Part shown: piece after piece, positions 53,094 to 64,000 of the stretch
How positions within the stretch are numbered: position 1 is the stretch's first letter
How the letters are laid out: each line of letters begins with the position of its first letter
DNA from: Oikopleura dioica
Taxonomy: Eukaryota > Chordata > Appendicularia > Copelata > Oikopleuridae
Length of the DNA: 64,000 nt
Assembly (NCBI GenBank): GCA_907165135.1
Contig: OU015568.1
Span: 3,480,501-3,544,500, forward strand
Reading direction: 5' to 3'
Notes under the pieces: generated by a model
Told to the model about the DNA's origin: nothing
Database searches by the model: none
Seen by the model: only the letters and a program-made list of their open reading frames with translations
Position numbers and translations under genes: made by a program

Positions 53094-55915
53094 CTACTGT
53101 CGAGCGAATTTTCGCACTTTGCTCCAGTGCAACAGATTCGCAAAGATTGCCAAGACGCTGAAACCACCAACGATGTACGCCAAAACTCGACAGTAATACA
53201 ACCCACATCCGTTGTCTTCACACGGCCCATTGGGGACTTGGTCTTCAGAACAAGGCGCAAAGGCTTGAATAAGCATGATTGCGGCTCCACAAGCGATTTT
53301 GTCTTAAAAATTTATTGAAAAAAAAACCACCAGAGTTAACTCAGAAGTACTCAATCGAACTTTAGAAAGAAGAACAGGCTTATTCTGAATAAGCAATTCA
53401 AAGAAAATACTGTGATTCTCTCATGTTTAATCAATCAAAAATCTGTCAATGAGAAAATGACAGTATGTCGTATTTTGATTGAAAATCAGTTTCTCTTATA
53501 GATATCGATAAGAGAGTCGATTTCTGGAAGCTCTTTACTGATACCTGTCAAGCTCATGGCTCCATAAACAAAGGCCGCCGTGTTCGTATTTTCGCCGATA
53601 AGAGCTGCTGTGATGGACAAACTCTGCACTAGAATCGTACTCGTTCCTGCGCCGAAAATGACCGGCAGCAAGTAAACACCCCAATGAACCTTGCCTCCGT
53701 TTTCGATCGGGTCGTTTTCCAACAATCCTGCCCACATACAACCGGCGATCATGATCAAACAGCCAAGGAAGAAAGTCACATTCTGAACAAGTCCTTTCGG
53801 ACGGGAAAGAAAAATTGGCATTGTTTACCTTGCCAAGATGTTTAGCAAGAGGTTTCATAGCAAAAGAGACAACAAAGCCCGTCAAATAATTGATGAGCGG
53901 CAAGCTTGTGATGAATTCCTTCGGCAAGTCCAGTGATTCTTGGATGTAGAATGGAAAATAAGTTGCGGTTACATTGACAATCAGTCGTGTAAGACAATAA
54001 AGGATTCCGACGTAGTAGAAGAGTGGCTCTTTCATCCATTGGCACCAAGTATCAACCTGAAAATTACCTCCAATTCTGAAAAAAACAAAGCTTTACCATG
54101 GGTGCCTCATTATTCTTTCCAGCTCCGAGCTCATCAACAGCCAGAACAGAGCTTCTAAGCGAAACCCTGCTCAGCATTTGCGACGTAGAGGGGTCATTTT
54201 CGCAACATTCTTCCTGATTTTCTTCTATGTCTCCACCTTTTTCCTCACAGGAGAGTTTTTCAGGGACAAAGAAGTGAAATATCAGGCCTTGGAAGACAAA
54301 TCCAAGGGCAACAGCACCGAGGGAAAGCTTCTTGAAGACATGGGCGTCGGACCAGCTTACTTGGTCGGCTTTTTTTGGGTTTGGACATTTTTTCTGGTTT
54401 TTTCACTTACTCAATGTTATATTTTCGAGAAGATTATACGACAGGAAGACTGACTTCGTTGTCTAAAGGCTTGTCTAAAAGTATCATTCGATTTAATTAA
54501 TAAGAAGTATATAAATTAATTTAAATCTGAAGTTTTATGGTTCTTTCTCATACTTTGAAAATATCTGTCTCAAACCTTCCTGGAGGATTGTCCCAAGAGC
54601 AATTTGGCTTCAATCCGTCTGTCACACTTTTTGTAAAGTCTCATTATCCAAAGTCATTTAAAAACGACCTTTTGGAATTTGACCTGTTTCCTGAGAATCT
54701 CAGGATCAAGCTCGGAGTCGTCTGGCGACTCTAGAAACAGACTTCGGCCAACAAGAAAGACGGTGATAGATGACAGCAGAGTAAATACGTTTCTGATGGA
54801 GGTGAGCTGCACTCGTGCAGAATCCTTGCACGTGAGGAATGGAATCAAGCTCAAGTGGGAGACCTAAGCATTTTTCGGTGAAAAAAAAATTCCGTCACTT
54901 TTCTCGAAGAGTTTATGTAACACTTTCGTAAAAAGGAAAAAAAACGTACCTGCGCAGAGGCCCAAGCGATTTGGAATAAAACAATAAATGGGATGTAAAA
55001 CAAAAAGAGCTGAAATTCGGACCAGTTTTCACTTGGCCGGTCGTATCCAGGAGGAGGGGAGTAAATAAACGGAAAACTAAAAATAATGAAAAATTAATCG
55101 ATGATAATAACTTTACGTGAAGGTTATAAGAAGAGTGCCAAACATATGCCAGCTTTTTCGCTTGCCATATTTTTCCCCACAAAGGCCGACTTTGTCCAGG
55201 CCAATTCCAACCAGAGGTGTGGCGATTCCATCCGTCAACTGGCCAATTGTCAGAAGAAAACCAGAGTATAATTTTGATAAGCCTACTACTTCTTGAAGAC
55301 AAACTTTTTGGCTTTTCAAATGGACTCTTTCAGATCCTTTCTGTTATATGAAAAGCCATCCCTAGAAGATAACTAAACCACATCGTCGCAACCAAATCCG
55401 ACTGCACATGACCAACTCCATAGCCCCAAAAAGTCTGAAAAACAACCTCAATGTCAAATCTCAATCATGGTTATCACGCGTCATGTGACCGTCATTGATG
55501 AAAGTTAGATAATTCCCCTGTCCACTTGTGATTCAAAGTATGAAAAAGAACGTGAGAATCATTCATTCTATTTAGCGCACGATAGAACCGGCAAAGACTG
55601 GTGCGATCAAGGAGGAAACGCGTTAAGTTTAATGATGACTTTAAAATTTACAAGGTCAAGATTGATTTTATGAGGATGCTGACAAGTTCAAGCGACAAGT
55701 CTTCTTGTTACGTAATCAAATTTAGGTTTAAACTCGTCTAATTTGTAGAAAAAAAAAAGTAATTTTGGAAGAAAAAATGACCGAAAAAGCCGTTTTTTCG
55801 CCCGTCAAATTACCTTTGACGTCCATTTGAATCTTCTGTAATCGACAGTACTTCTCTGCGTCGTCAATCTCGATCTCTGTTCATTATTCTTTGATTCATC
55901 ATTATTATTCGCCAT
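53094..55915 (-). CDS. MFSD12: MFSD12-like lysosomal/melanosomal transporter
   Basis: Nine exons: 55915-55814, 55434-55332, 55288-55117, 55076-54950, 54863-54684, 54393-54097, 54056-53829, 53782-53545, 53302-53094. Total 1656 nt (551 aa). MFSD12 is a 12-TM major-facilitator protein needed for cysteine import into melanosomes and lysosomes. Family landmarks: GYGVGHVQSDLVATMWFSYL, GQLTDGIATPLVGIGLD, KRKSWHMFGTLL, REP-type EPLFYYVGILYCLTRLIVN, GENTNTAAFVYGAMSLTDK. The order matches the vertebrate protein, with a longer acidic, Ser-rich central loop (about residues 260-320). The intron 55289-55331 is read as GA-AG; with it the total length is divisible by three and the family motif is continuous. 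Confidence 0.93.
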
Positions 55916-56737
55916 TCTCAATGATTTGATTCTTTCTTTTTGACGATTTCTCTGTCTGAAAATGAACGAGTTATTTTTGTTTGCCAATGTCAGAAGGAAG
56001 CGAGGTTACAAAAACTTTATAATCTCGTGTTTGTCTTCTTCTTGTTCTTGTATCACGAAATACGGAAATACAGACATGCCGGCATACGATGGGCGGGCTG
56101 TATGATGAAAATCTCCCACGATGCACGAGTGACCTCTAACCCGCTCGGCCAAGGGCAAGGGTAGAAAATCTACGTCAGAATAACAATTGAATATATTAGG
56201 GCAGGAAGGAATATTTTTCCTATTTTGGAGAGGAAATATTTTTTGGGAAAGCAAAATAAAAGGAGTTTTCTCTTAGAAGTCTCAATTTTACGGATCTTTC
56301 TCTTGATAAATTCTGTTCGGTTCATATTTTTCAAAATCTCTGCCGTTTATTCTTAGGGGTGTATCGATTCTAAATATTAATCGTTCGATAAAAGTCTCGC
56401 AAGCAAAAGATCAATCTCTTTATTACGGCAGTAAAAATTACAACATCAAATGTCAAAGAAGACCATCTTCATTTTCATCTCTCAGACGGGTATTCTCTAA
56501 GACCGAATTACGAAAATAAAAATGGCAATTTCGAAAATTGAAGAAAACAACGAAAAAACTGTGCTCTTTTTAAACTCTTCATTTATCGATCAGTTGAACA
56601 CTTGGCGAGTGCCCAAATTTCTGTCAAGTCTGATTTTAGTGTCTCTTTTTTTTCTCTCTCTCTGTTCAGAATTAACGGAAGAGGCAAAAAGCTTTCCATG
56701 GTCCTAAAGAGCGAGTTGCTCAGGATTTATTACCCGG

Positions 56738-57100
56738 TTACACTTCTCTCGCGCAAGTACTTGAATCTTGTTTTATATCCAGATGTCGCGGTAAATTGAT
56801 GGCTCTCGAATCAGTGGGAAAAATGAACTTATATGTGTCTCCGAGAATCGGCGAACTTGATCGTGATTCGGGCGGAAAGGGCAAGATAATTTTACATATT
56901 TCTTTTCTTACTTTTTGTCTGAAGGAATGAAGGAGGTCTGACAATTCTGCAATTCTAGCGTCTTTTTCTTCCAAAACAACCTCGATTTTAAAATTATTTT
57001 TTGCAATTGGGAAAATTTTCAATGCTTCAGAATCTTTATAAGGAAAGTAAATCTGAAGCCAACAACTCGAATCTGAAGACAAATGTTTGCAGAGTCCAAT
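56738..57100 (-). CDS. Possible exon, helical protein, unknown
   Basis: An open minus-strand frame of about 115 codons with protein-like content: SSCWLQIYFPYKDSEAL, EEKDARIAELSDLLHSF (a short coiled coil), then a Ser/Pro-rich end. No in-frame ATG is seen between the upstream stop (about 57125) and this segment. So it would be an internal or terminal exon of a gene whose start I cannot find, or chance. Confidence 0.3.
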   Translation of the reverse strand: MGLCKHLSSDSSCWLQIYFPYKDSEALKIFPIAKNNFKIEVVLEEKDARIAELSDLLHSFRQKVRKEICKIILPFPPESRSSSPILGDTYKFIFPTDSRAINLPRHLDIKQDSSTCAREV

Positions 57101-57318
57101 GTTCCCGTTCTCCGCTAATGCCCCTCAGATTTTAGCTGTCAAGAGTGGATTTATTTCTGCAACTATCTTCGAGTTGTTTCCGTAAATAATATTTATGAGA
57201 ATCGAGGCTTTATTTGACAGTTTCGGGAATCAGCTGCTGATACGGAATCACTAATCATCGAATATTTTTGACTTTCAGGAAAAAAATATTTTTGAAGTCA
57301 CACCCTTATTGACGGGAT

Positions 57319-57465
57319 GGTGTCTGGAACCGACAAAAAATTTCGACAAAATTTGCGTAGGCGGCTACTCGGCTGCTGATTGGCCGGTTTGCTGAATCTA
57401 GGCTTCTGATTGGTTGAAAATTTCCATGCAAAATTTATCGAAATCTTTTGTCGGTTCCAGACACC
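57319..57465. mobile_element. Short MITE-like element
   Basis: 147 bp with terminal inverted repeats GGTGTCTGGAACCGACAAAA at the left and its complement at the right (27-28 bp, one indel). Related words flank it (CCTTATTGACG and CCTTATTCACG), which may be an imperfect target duplication. Two GATTGG words lie inside. Confidence 0.75.
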
Positions 57466-57894
57466 TCCCCTTATTCACGAGGGGTATTTTTCTGAAACTA
57501 TCACTCGATATAGTACCCTAGGCTTATTCCTGAGAAGCTTGAGATCAATAAATAAAGATCTATTTTAAAAGTTGCCACCCACGATCCCTGGGATTATCGA
57601 CTATTGGTATGCTTATTCAAGTACCCCCGTTTTTGCTTGTATAAATAATAGAGCATTTGAGTGAAAACCTTTGAAGCAAAGCTCCGAAATTTTCATTGTT
57701 GAGTAGTTTCCAACAATGGTCCGCCTTTTGTGATTTCCTCTGGCCAATCGTTAACAACTTTGCTAGAGGCCAAAAGAGTTGCCACGGAAAGAGAAATATT
57801 CAATTGGCAATTGCCCATCAACCTGACTGAAGAAGATTGAAAGAAAAATATATTCTAGCGCAGCGTCTTTGAAACAGAGATTTGTCTGAAGATA

Positions 57895-60383
57895 TGGAAG
57901 CCCACGATAGTACAAAGGTTTTGATGCGATAAATGTTTTTTTTTATCAAAAGAAGGGCTATATCGCCATTTAGCAAAAAAATCACTGCCATGGAGCTTTT
58001 TCACTAAAAAATGCATTTTGAAGTCGCTCGGATCTGTTACATCATCAACTCCAGAAGCCGATCGAGATCCCCTAAGCTGCTCAATTTGCAAGAAACGTAC
58101 TGTAAATCCAAAGTTCCTCCCCTGCCTACATTCATTTTGCTACCAGTGTATCAAAAAGGTATGAAATTCTCGTCATAGACAATTTTAATTTGATTTATTC
58201 AACAAAAAAAAGCTTAAAATCAAACAAAAAAGCTGTATCAGACTTTTCAATCAGCATGAAACTCATTTATTATTAATAAAATTGAATATTGAGGATTAAT
58301 TTTGAACGATTTTTTTGCGTAATCTAACGGCTTTAGAAGAGATAATTTCCTGCAGCAATTAAATAAAACGCTTTTTATAATAATTTTTTATTTCATGCGG
58401 TGCAATAAAATTAGCGCCGGCTAAAAATAGAATCTGCAAATGAGTAAGGCTGTGATTTAGCTGCCAGAAAGCGGAGATCTCAATTGCCCTGATTGCTTTG
58501 CCTCGTTTCAGTTTTTGACGAAGGAAGAAGATTATATTACTGATTATACCAAGGAAAAGGTTTTATTGGAATGTTATAATTATGAGTCTGAATTTGAAAT
58601 GGCATCTTTAATTACTTATTCGAGGCATCGGCATTGCTATGATGTTTTTTGTTTCATTTTCTGTTTTCTCAATCAATTGATTGACAATCATGCTTGTTTT
58701 CAAGCATTTATACGAAAATTGACGAGAGCGCCCCTGAACCCTTGAAAAAGATCGTATCTGATTCCAACGACGCCACGAAATGCGACCTTTGTTGTTCCGA
58801 AGAACCCCTGGACGGATACTGCGTTAGCTGTGAAATTTCCTTGTGCGTATTTTGCCGTCAAGCTCACTTGGTAAAAATCAACTTATCCTGCCTCCCCTTG
58901 AAATTGAATTTCAGCGGCAAAGTGCAACGAAAAGCCACGTAATCAACAAACTACAGAGCTGGACAGTGCAGTGTACAACTCATCCTGAAGAACAGTGCTC
59001 GATTTTTTGCCTCACATGTTCGGAGCTTTGTTGCAGGAAAGGCTCTAGATTCTAGAATAATTATTGAAAATTTCAAAGCGCTTTGATTTTGATTCGATTC
59101 TTAGCCTTTTTGAGAGACTGTTGCCTGACAATCCACCGATCCCATGAAACTCAATTCGTCGAAGAAGTAGATGGCCCCTTAGTTCATCAATTTGCCGCAC
59201 GACTTGATGAAAATGATCAATTGATAAACGATCTGTCAGATAAACTTGATGAAGCTGAGAAACGAAAAGAAACGATTGAAAAAGAGGCCGAATTTGTTAC
59301 TCAACAAGTGACTGACTACTTTGATCGATACATTGAAGCCATCAAGGTAATTTCACTTGGGAAAATCAAGCTCGAATTCTTCCTTTAGAAACATTCAGAA
59401 GACGTCATCAAAAATGTCCAAACAATTAAGAACGCCGAGCTCTCAAAAATGGACGAAATGATCGGCGACCTAAAAGCACTCGGACAAGACATCGAGACAG
59501 CTACGGATGTCGGAAATGTCGCTGCAGATGTTGGAGGAGCTCAAATGGTGCACATGCTTCCAATCTTGAATGACAGATTTACGAATCTTCATACAAAGGC
59601 TTCGCGACTTGAACCGTAAGATTACAAGTATGGGCTTATATATATATCGATATTCTTTCTAAAGAAATAAATATTTTTTGACAAAAGATTTTTCAGAATA
59701 CCAGCAAAGTTCTCAGTTGGATTCGATGCGACGAAAGATGTTACTTTCGAGGAAATGAGCTTCAAGGGAGACTTAGAAAGCAAAGTATCGGCAAGAAAAT
59801 GCAAGCTGATACAAAATTTCAAGGTTTGAGTAAACACCATAAATATTTAAAAAGACTTTGACTATGAGGATTTTCTCTTGCATGGTAATTTTGAGCTTCT
59901 TATCCTAGTTTCGTCATTTAATATAGCTTAAACCCGAGGATTCAATTTCAGGCTGCGAATGTAAACGAACCCTTCGAATTCATCCTTGATACTTCTTCAT
60001 GCTCTACCCCCATATCAACACGCGACGTGTCTGTTGATATCCGACACAAACGATCACAAGAAAGTGGAAAATACAAAATCCGAGCGGGCGCAGAAGGGAA
60101 CATCCTTCTAAAATTCCTGACAAGCACGACTGGTCATCATGAAATCAAAGTTTCGGTAGGTCGACTCTTTCCTCCCCTGATGATTATTCTTTATAAGATA
60201 AATGGGCATCAGCTGAAAGAATGCCCATTGAAAGTCTCCGTCCGAAGCCGTCGAGCATCCTCTCGAGCATCTACGAAAAACCGCGACCATCTGATCTCAA
60301 GCCCAACAGCTCACCTGACAAGTAGTAGACCAATGTCGCCAAACGACTCGGTTACCTCACATTTTCAAACTGTTACACTTTAA
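57895..60383 (+). CDS. TRIM45: TRIM45-like RING/B-box/coiled-coil/filamin-repeat protein
   Basis: Ten exons: 57895-57918, 58024-58158, 58461-58559, 58727-58870, 58915-59036, 59115-59346, 59389-59615, 59697-59823, 59952-60155, 60198-60383. Total 1500 nt (499 aa). Order seen: RING (CSIC, LPCLHSFCYQCIKK, NCPDC), B-box1 (CDLCC, CVSCEISLCVFCRQAH), B-box2 (CTTHPEEQCSIFCLTC, CRDCCLTIHRSH), coiled coil (LIDNLSDKLDEAEKRKETIE-like), filamin repeat (SGKYKIRAGAEGNILLKF, GHQLKECPLKVSV), Ser-rich tail. This architecture fits TRIM45, a ubiquitin E3 ligase. It could also be a TRIM2/3 relative, but no NHL repeats follow. Intron 59037-59114 is read as GA-AG, which restores the B-box2 Cys spacing. Confidence 0.87.
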
Positions 60384-60647
60384 AAATATTCTTCGAGAAT
60401 AAAAGGACATGTGAAGGGAGTAATTTTTGTTCTGTTTGAATTTTCCTGCATCTCCTAGAAAATTTTTTTTTAATCGAGATGCGATAAAACAGAATTTTTT
60501 CCATAGATACGACTTTTCCTAAACTTCCTATCAAATTAAACCAGTCAGGATAACATTTACGAAAAATCATTTGCCGGTCGTACGCCATAAATACCAAGAT
60601 ATAAAGTGAACTGTCTCCTCAAATTTTGATCATATTTCGCTAAAAAA

Positions 60648-61188
60648 ATGATCGAATTTAAAATCGGTCAAGAAAGAGGGCTTTGCGGCGACTGGAGTCT
60701 TTATTGGGCCAACTTTTGCTATTGGACCGCTGTCGCCTTTCAAATTATCATTTGCTTTCAAGTTCAATTCATGTGTATATACTGGAGAAACGTCTCTACA
60801 ACGGGAACAATCGCGTCTGCTATTTTAGGTAAGAAGAATTGATGGACAGTGATTTATAACAAATTGTTATTAAAAATACTGTATTCAAGGTTTTATCGCA
60901 CTCACTTTCTGGTTGGCCTTTTACATCAGGGGTTTCTATGAGATTCTTGTGACTTTTTGGACCGTCGTGTTACTGAACAGTCTCGCTGCTGTTTCAAACA
61001 TTGGATACTTTTTCGGTCTTTCTCAAACAATTTCTATGTCTCAAGTTTCTCCAGCGGAATCAGCAGATAAATCTTCAAATATCAGCGCGGCGATTTCCTG
61101 TGCAAACGCTCTTGGTGGTTTGAATTTTTGTTTTTTTCTTGCACTGCTTTCTGTTCTTGTTCTCAGCGGATTTTGTGTTTTTTACTAA
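60648..61188 (+). CDS. Four-pass membrane protein, unknown
   Basis: Two exons (60648-60828, 60890-61188) total 480 nt (159 aa). Four hydrophobic helices: SLYWANFCYWTAVAFQIII, ALTFWLAFYIRGFYEILV, TVVLLNSLAAVSNIGYFFGL and GLNFCFFLALLSVLVLSG. Short N-terminus, no signal peptide; a polar loop (SQVSPAESADKSSN) lies between TM3 and TM4. The layout resembles small tetraspan families (MARVEL/claudin-like) but lacks the claudin W-GLW-C-C motif and tetraspanin CCG. Converges with the GCNT gene, 128 bp away. Confidence 0.7.
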
Positions 61189-61316
61189 TATAAGCTCCCA
61201 AGTTTCGACATTTGCATAGGATTGATAATTGTCTGTTTTTAATAGTATATTATCTTAATTATCTGTTTTTCTGAATAATTAACTGTGGCTTCAATAAATA
61301 ATGAACAGAAAGTAAG

Positions 61317-62884
61317 TTAGACTATATCAGACGTTTTCTTCTCGAGTTTCAGCTGATCTTCATGATCATTAGTTCTCCTCCTTAATTCTTCTTCCAGGCA
61401 TTGAATGGCAAAATCATCATGATCGTCGAACTTGTTTGCGAACATATGAGGCCGATTGGTCACCTGAAAATTTATGAGTTTCAAGGTGATGATAGAACAA
61501 GTCGTAAAGCGGGGACTTACCCACGCGAGATCGCCACTTCCGAAAACGCAAACGCCGCGCCGAGTGTATCCTTGACAATGATGAGGAGGTGATTTCGCAT
61601 TTGTCCATAAAATCAGACGGGAGAATTCGTTCGTGCTATTCTGAATAAATAGCAAAGTGAGTAGGATCTATTCAAAAATTCTGACAACTCCTACTATAGG
61701 ACAAAGACCGCAGAATTCCTTGCCAGTTCTTCTCGAATCTAACTTACCTTCATTTGAAATTCATGCCCTGGAGCGCGTTCCATCCAAGCAATCGATGCCC
61801 AAATAAACTCATCTGGCGAAAAAGCATCTCTAGACCACTCAATCAGCTCCTTTACTTCTTCATCTTTCGTCATCCAATTCACAAACTCCCTGGTCACCAT
61901 ATTATACGCACTTCCAGCATAAATTTCAATATCAATAGGCGGCGGTGATTTTCTCCAAATCGTCGGTTTCGGGATAAATTTATATTCTCTGAAGAAATTT
62001 CTTTTGATCCTCCAGTGCCTTTGGTAGCGCTTGAGCTTCTTCTTTGGCATCGTTTCACTGGTGATCGAGTTTTGTGGATAAATTGACCGGAGATGATCGA
62101 CAATTTCAGAGTTTGTTTTCAGGGGAAAATCCTCTCCGCAAACGTTGATTAAATATCTCCACTGGATTTGATGCTCCAGAAGCTCTTCCATGCAGTTAAG
62201 ATCAGCTTGGAAACGCTCGTACGATCCCCAAAGGACGCTTTCTCTTTTTCCCGCGAGAAAAACATTTGGAAAACAACTGGCTAGCTCTTCGAGATCGCTA
62301 TAAACATCGTATGGTGATTTGGCATCGATATGAATACAGTAGACATTCTCAGACGAGTATATCGCCCGTAGCAGTCGCTCAACTTGGCCTGGGTTTTTGT
62401 GGACGACCATCGAATAAGCAAGAGGGAAATCGGTTCTTTGAGGTGAATTTAAATTCGGGTAGTTTCGGATTTTGAAGTATTCTTGGCAGCTTGTTTCTTG
62501 AATAAAGGTGGAAATCGCTCCATTTGGAAATGAAAGCGAGTCGATTTTCGTGGAAGTTTTTAGTTGCTGAACTCTCTCAAGTTCCCCAGTATCTTCCTAA
62601 AATTTTTGTCGGTACTAGATGCTAAATTTCAGTACCTTGATAAGTGATTCACAATTTGGGAAGCTTCTGGCTTCTCTGAAATCAAAATAGCCTTGCAACT
62701 TTCTTCGAAAATCTTCATCAAGCTCTGTTGTTTTGTACCTCACCACTTTCTTCTCGACAGTTATCTCTTCCGCGATTCCGCCATGTCGAAGTTTTAAGAA
62801 GAAGATGATGAAAGAAATGACTATAAAAAATCCCTTCAGTATAAATTTAAGCATTGTTTGACCAACAGAGTGCCGAGTTCGCAT
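61317..62884 (-). CDS. GCNT: Core-2/I-branching beta-1,6-N-acetylglucosaminyltransferase (GT14)
   Basis: These Golgi enzymes add beta-1,6-GlcNAc branches to O-glycans or I-antigen chains. Four exons (62884-62636, 62596-61748, 61640-61521, 61463-61317) total 1365 nt (454 aa), the usual GCNT size. Type II anchor FILKGFFIVISFIIFFL. Family blocks follow: YCIHIDAKSPYDVY, CFPNVFLAGKRESVLWGS, WRYLINVCGEDFPLKTNSEI, GSAYNMVTREFVNW and, at the C-terminus, CVFGSGDLAWVTNRPHMFAN, then KFDDHDDFAIQCLEEELR. All introns GT-AG. Which acceptor it uses cannot be told from sequence. Confidence 0.94.
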
Positions 62885-63807
62885 GCTTCAGTGTTTGTTA
62901 AAAGCATATATCTTTGTTGATTTTGGTTGAAATTTTGGCTTCTCTCTACTATTAAAATCTATTTCCTGTAGTGTGTACTTTTCTCATGGCAGTCTCTCTC
63001 TTTCGACTAATTTGATTCGCTCCAGAAGAGTACTTCTTGAAATATTTTTGCGCTTGAGTTCAGCTGAAACAACTCAGTGTTGCTATTCTCTTTTCATTTT
63101 ATTTTATATAATTTATAAACACTTTCGCTTCAGCGCTTTTTCTCTTACAAGAATGACAGAGTATAATAGGAGGTATTTGATTACTTTCTGCTAGTCGAAC
63201 TAATCGCGAAAAATCTCCGTTTATTAAGTTTTTAATCAACGTCAGAGCTAATTCAAAAAGGCTTAACTCTTAGTTAAAGGAGACTTACTCTTGAAAAATT
63301 CGAGAGAAGACGTGAATGATTCATTGGGTACAAGAGTCCAAGATTCTTCAATGAACATTTCTGTTCAACCGATATACTGATAAATATGAGCCCAAAAAGA
63401 TGATCCTGAATATCGCTAACCTGTTGTTATATAATAAATACACGGCAACAAGCGTGCAGGCTTGAGTTCAGCAGCCCAAGAAGTGATTTTCTCTTTCATT
63501 TCATTTTTTTTTTCGAAATTTACACTGCTCTCCGTTCAGATCCGTTACGATTTCGCTCAAGATAACAATCACTTTACCCCCGAGCTACTGTTGAACTATC
63601 GCTCTTCATCACAGCTGCTATCTCATTTTCTTGAGTATTGACCTTCTTCTTACTTGTAGAGCCCGTGGTGAAGCTGCATAGTTGATAATCAACTTAGGGG
63701 CCAGGGTTAAGGTCAGTGGTGACCGTTAGGGTTAGGCCAGCCTCTTCTACGAATAAGATTTTCTAGCCGAGATTTCGGAAAGAAAAGGAATTCCGAGGAA
63801 ATCTTAA
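62885..63807. other. Intergenic region
   Basis: Upstream of the GCNT gene. Frames here (62973-63194 plus) are AT-rich and unconvincing. A short TTAGGG-like word lies at 63728-63738. No gene called. Confidence 0.45.
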
Positions 63808-64000
63808 AATCTTAAGACCTGTCGTTTTACTGTATGAATCAGACAATTTTGAAGATCGATAATAATTAAAGTCATCAAATTATCAATGCGATCCTTTTCT
63901 GTGCAAAGCCGTCTCAAATCACAGTAAAATGCATCTCTCGCTGCATCATTTGTGCCAGTAGAAGAGAAGAGATGCTGCTGAAAGCTTCGAAATCCCGGAG
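63808..64000 (-). CDS. Possible 3' exon of a gene running off the window
   Basis: From the window edge a minus-strand frame stays open for about 64 codons to a stop at about 63808. The content is protein-like (SSTGTNDAARDAFYCDLR, RLCTEKDRIDNLMTL). No family recognised; the rest of any gene would lie beyond 64000. Confidence 0.3.

Larger units (their letters stand above)
55916..57894. other. Intergenic region with a weak exon candidate and a MITE
   Basis: Two kb between MFSD12 and the TRIM45-like gene. It contains a possible minus-strand coding piece (56738-57100) and a 147-bp inverted-repeat element (57319-57465), both separate entries. A 61-codon plus-strand frame at 56522-56707 (MAISKIEENNEK) has one hydrophobic stretch but no supporting context. 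Confidence 0.45.

Noticed and set aside
63728-63738. TTAGGG word near the window end as a second telomeric tract
   Set aside because: Only one to two units occur, within chance expectation.
1-64000. CRISPR arrays, phage genes, prokaryotic operons or plasmid features
   Set aside because: The tiny spliceosomal introns, poly(A) signals and metazoan families show this is animal nuclear DNA; no regular direct-repeat/spacer array is present.

Overview
This is nuclear DNA of a very compact animal genome, most probably the larvacean tunicate Oikopleura dioica or a close appendicularian. About 30 genes sit in 64 kb on both strands, often under 200 bp apart. Most introns are 37-60 bp. The recognisable genes are metazoan (MIGA, PTPMT1, ABCA, FRMD4, SPATA17, nicotinic-type channel, O-fucosyltransferase, MFSD12, TRIM45-like, GCNT). 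Many introns can only be resolved with GA-AG or GC-AG ends, a known Oikopleura trait. Several genes have an AG directly before the ATG, as expected for a spliced-leader acceptor, but no SL RNA gene is visible. The species call is inference from these traits.

Layout. 0-5 kb: mitoguardin, a tandem pair of related small secreted peptide genes, and a secreted Cys-rich protein. 5-14 kb: a FABP, mitochondrial phosphatase PTPMT1, a near-perfect 970-bp palindrome, an RRM protein and a secreted protein. 14-23 kb: a minus-strand run (full-length ABCA transporter followed by two unknown genes), a small KDEL-tailed ER-lumen protein, and a VWA-like secreted protein with two furin-type sites. 23-33 kb: a 14-exon FRMD4-like FERM scaffold, SPATA17 and a Thr-rich secreted protein. 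33-41 kb: an HNF1/HMBOX1-type dimerisation microprotein, coiled-coil and unknown proteins with an interstitial TTAGGG tract in an intron, and a Cys-loop channel subunit. 41-53 kb: secreted and membrane Cys-rich proteins, tRNA-His, an O-fucosyltransferase with tRNA-Arg inside one of its introns, and three neighbouring secreted Cys-rich genes. 53-64 kb: MFSD12, a TRIM45-like RING/B-box protein, a four-TM protein and a core-2 type GlcNAc transferase.

Themes. Much of the gene content is secreted or works in the secretory, lysosomal or membrane systems. The most striking feature is non-genic. Several introns, especially GC-AG ones, begin and end with inverted repeats, and two TTAA-flanked miniature elements and three GAGC-repeat foldback elements are present, two of those three being introns. 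In these cases the mobile element and the intron are nearly the same object, which points to transposon-born introns. One such intron carries a complete tRNA-Arg gene.

Exon boundaries were worked out by hand. For most multi-exon genes I checked that the summed exon length is a multiple of three.
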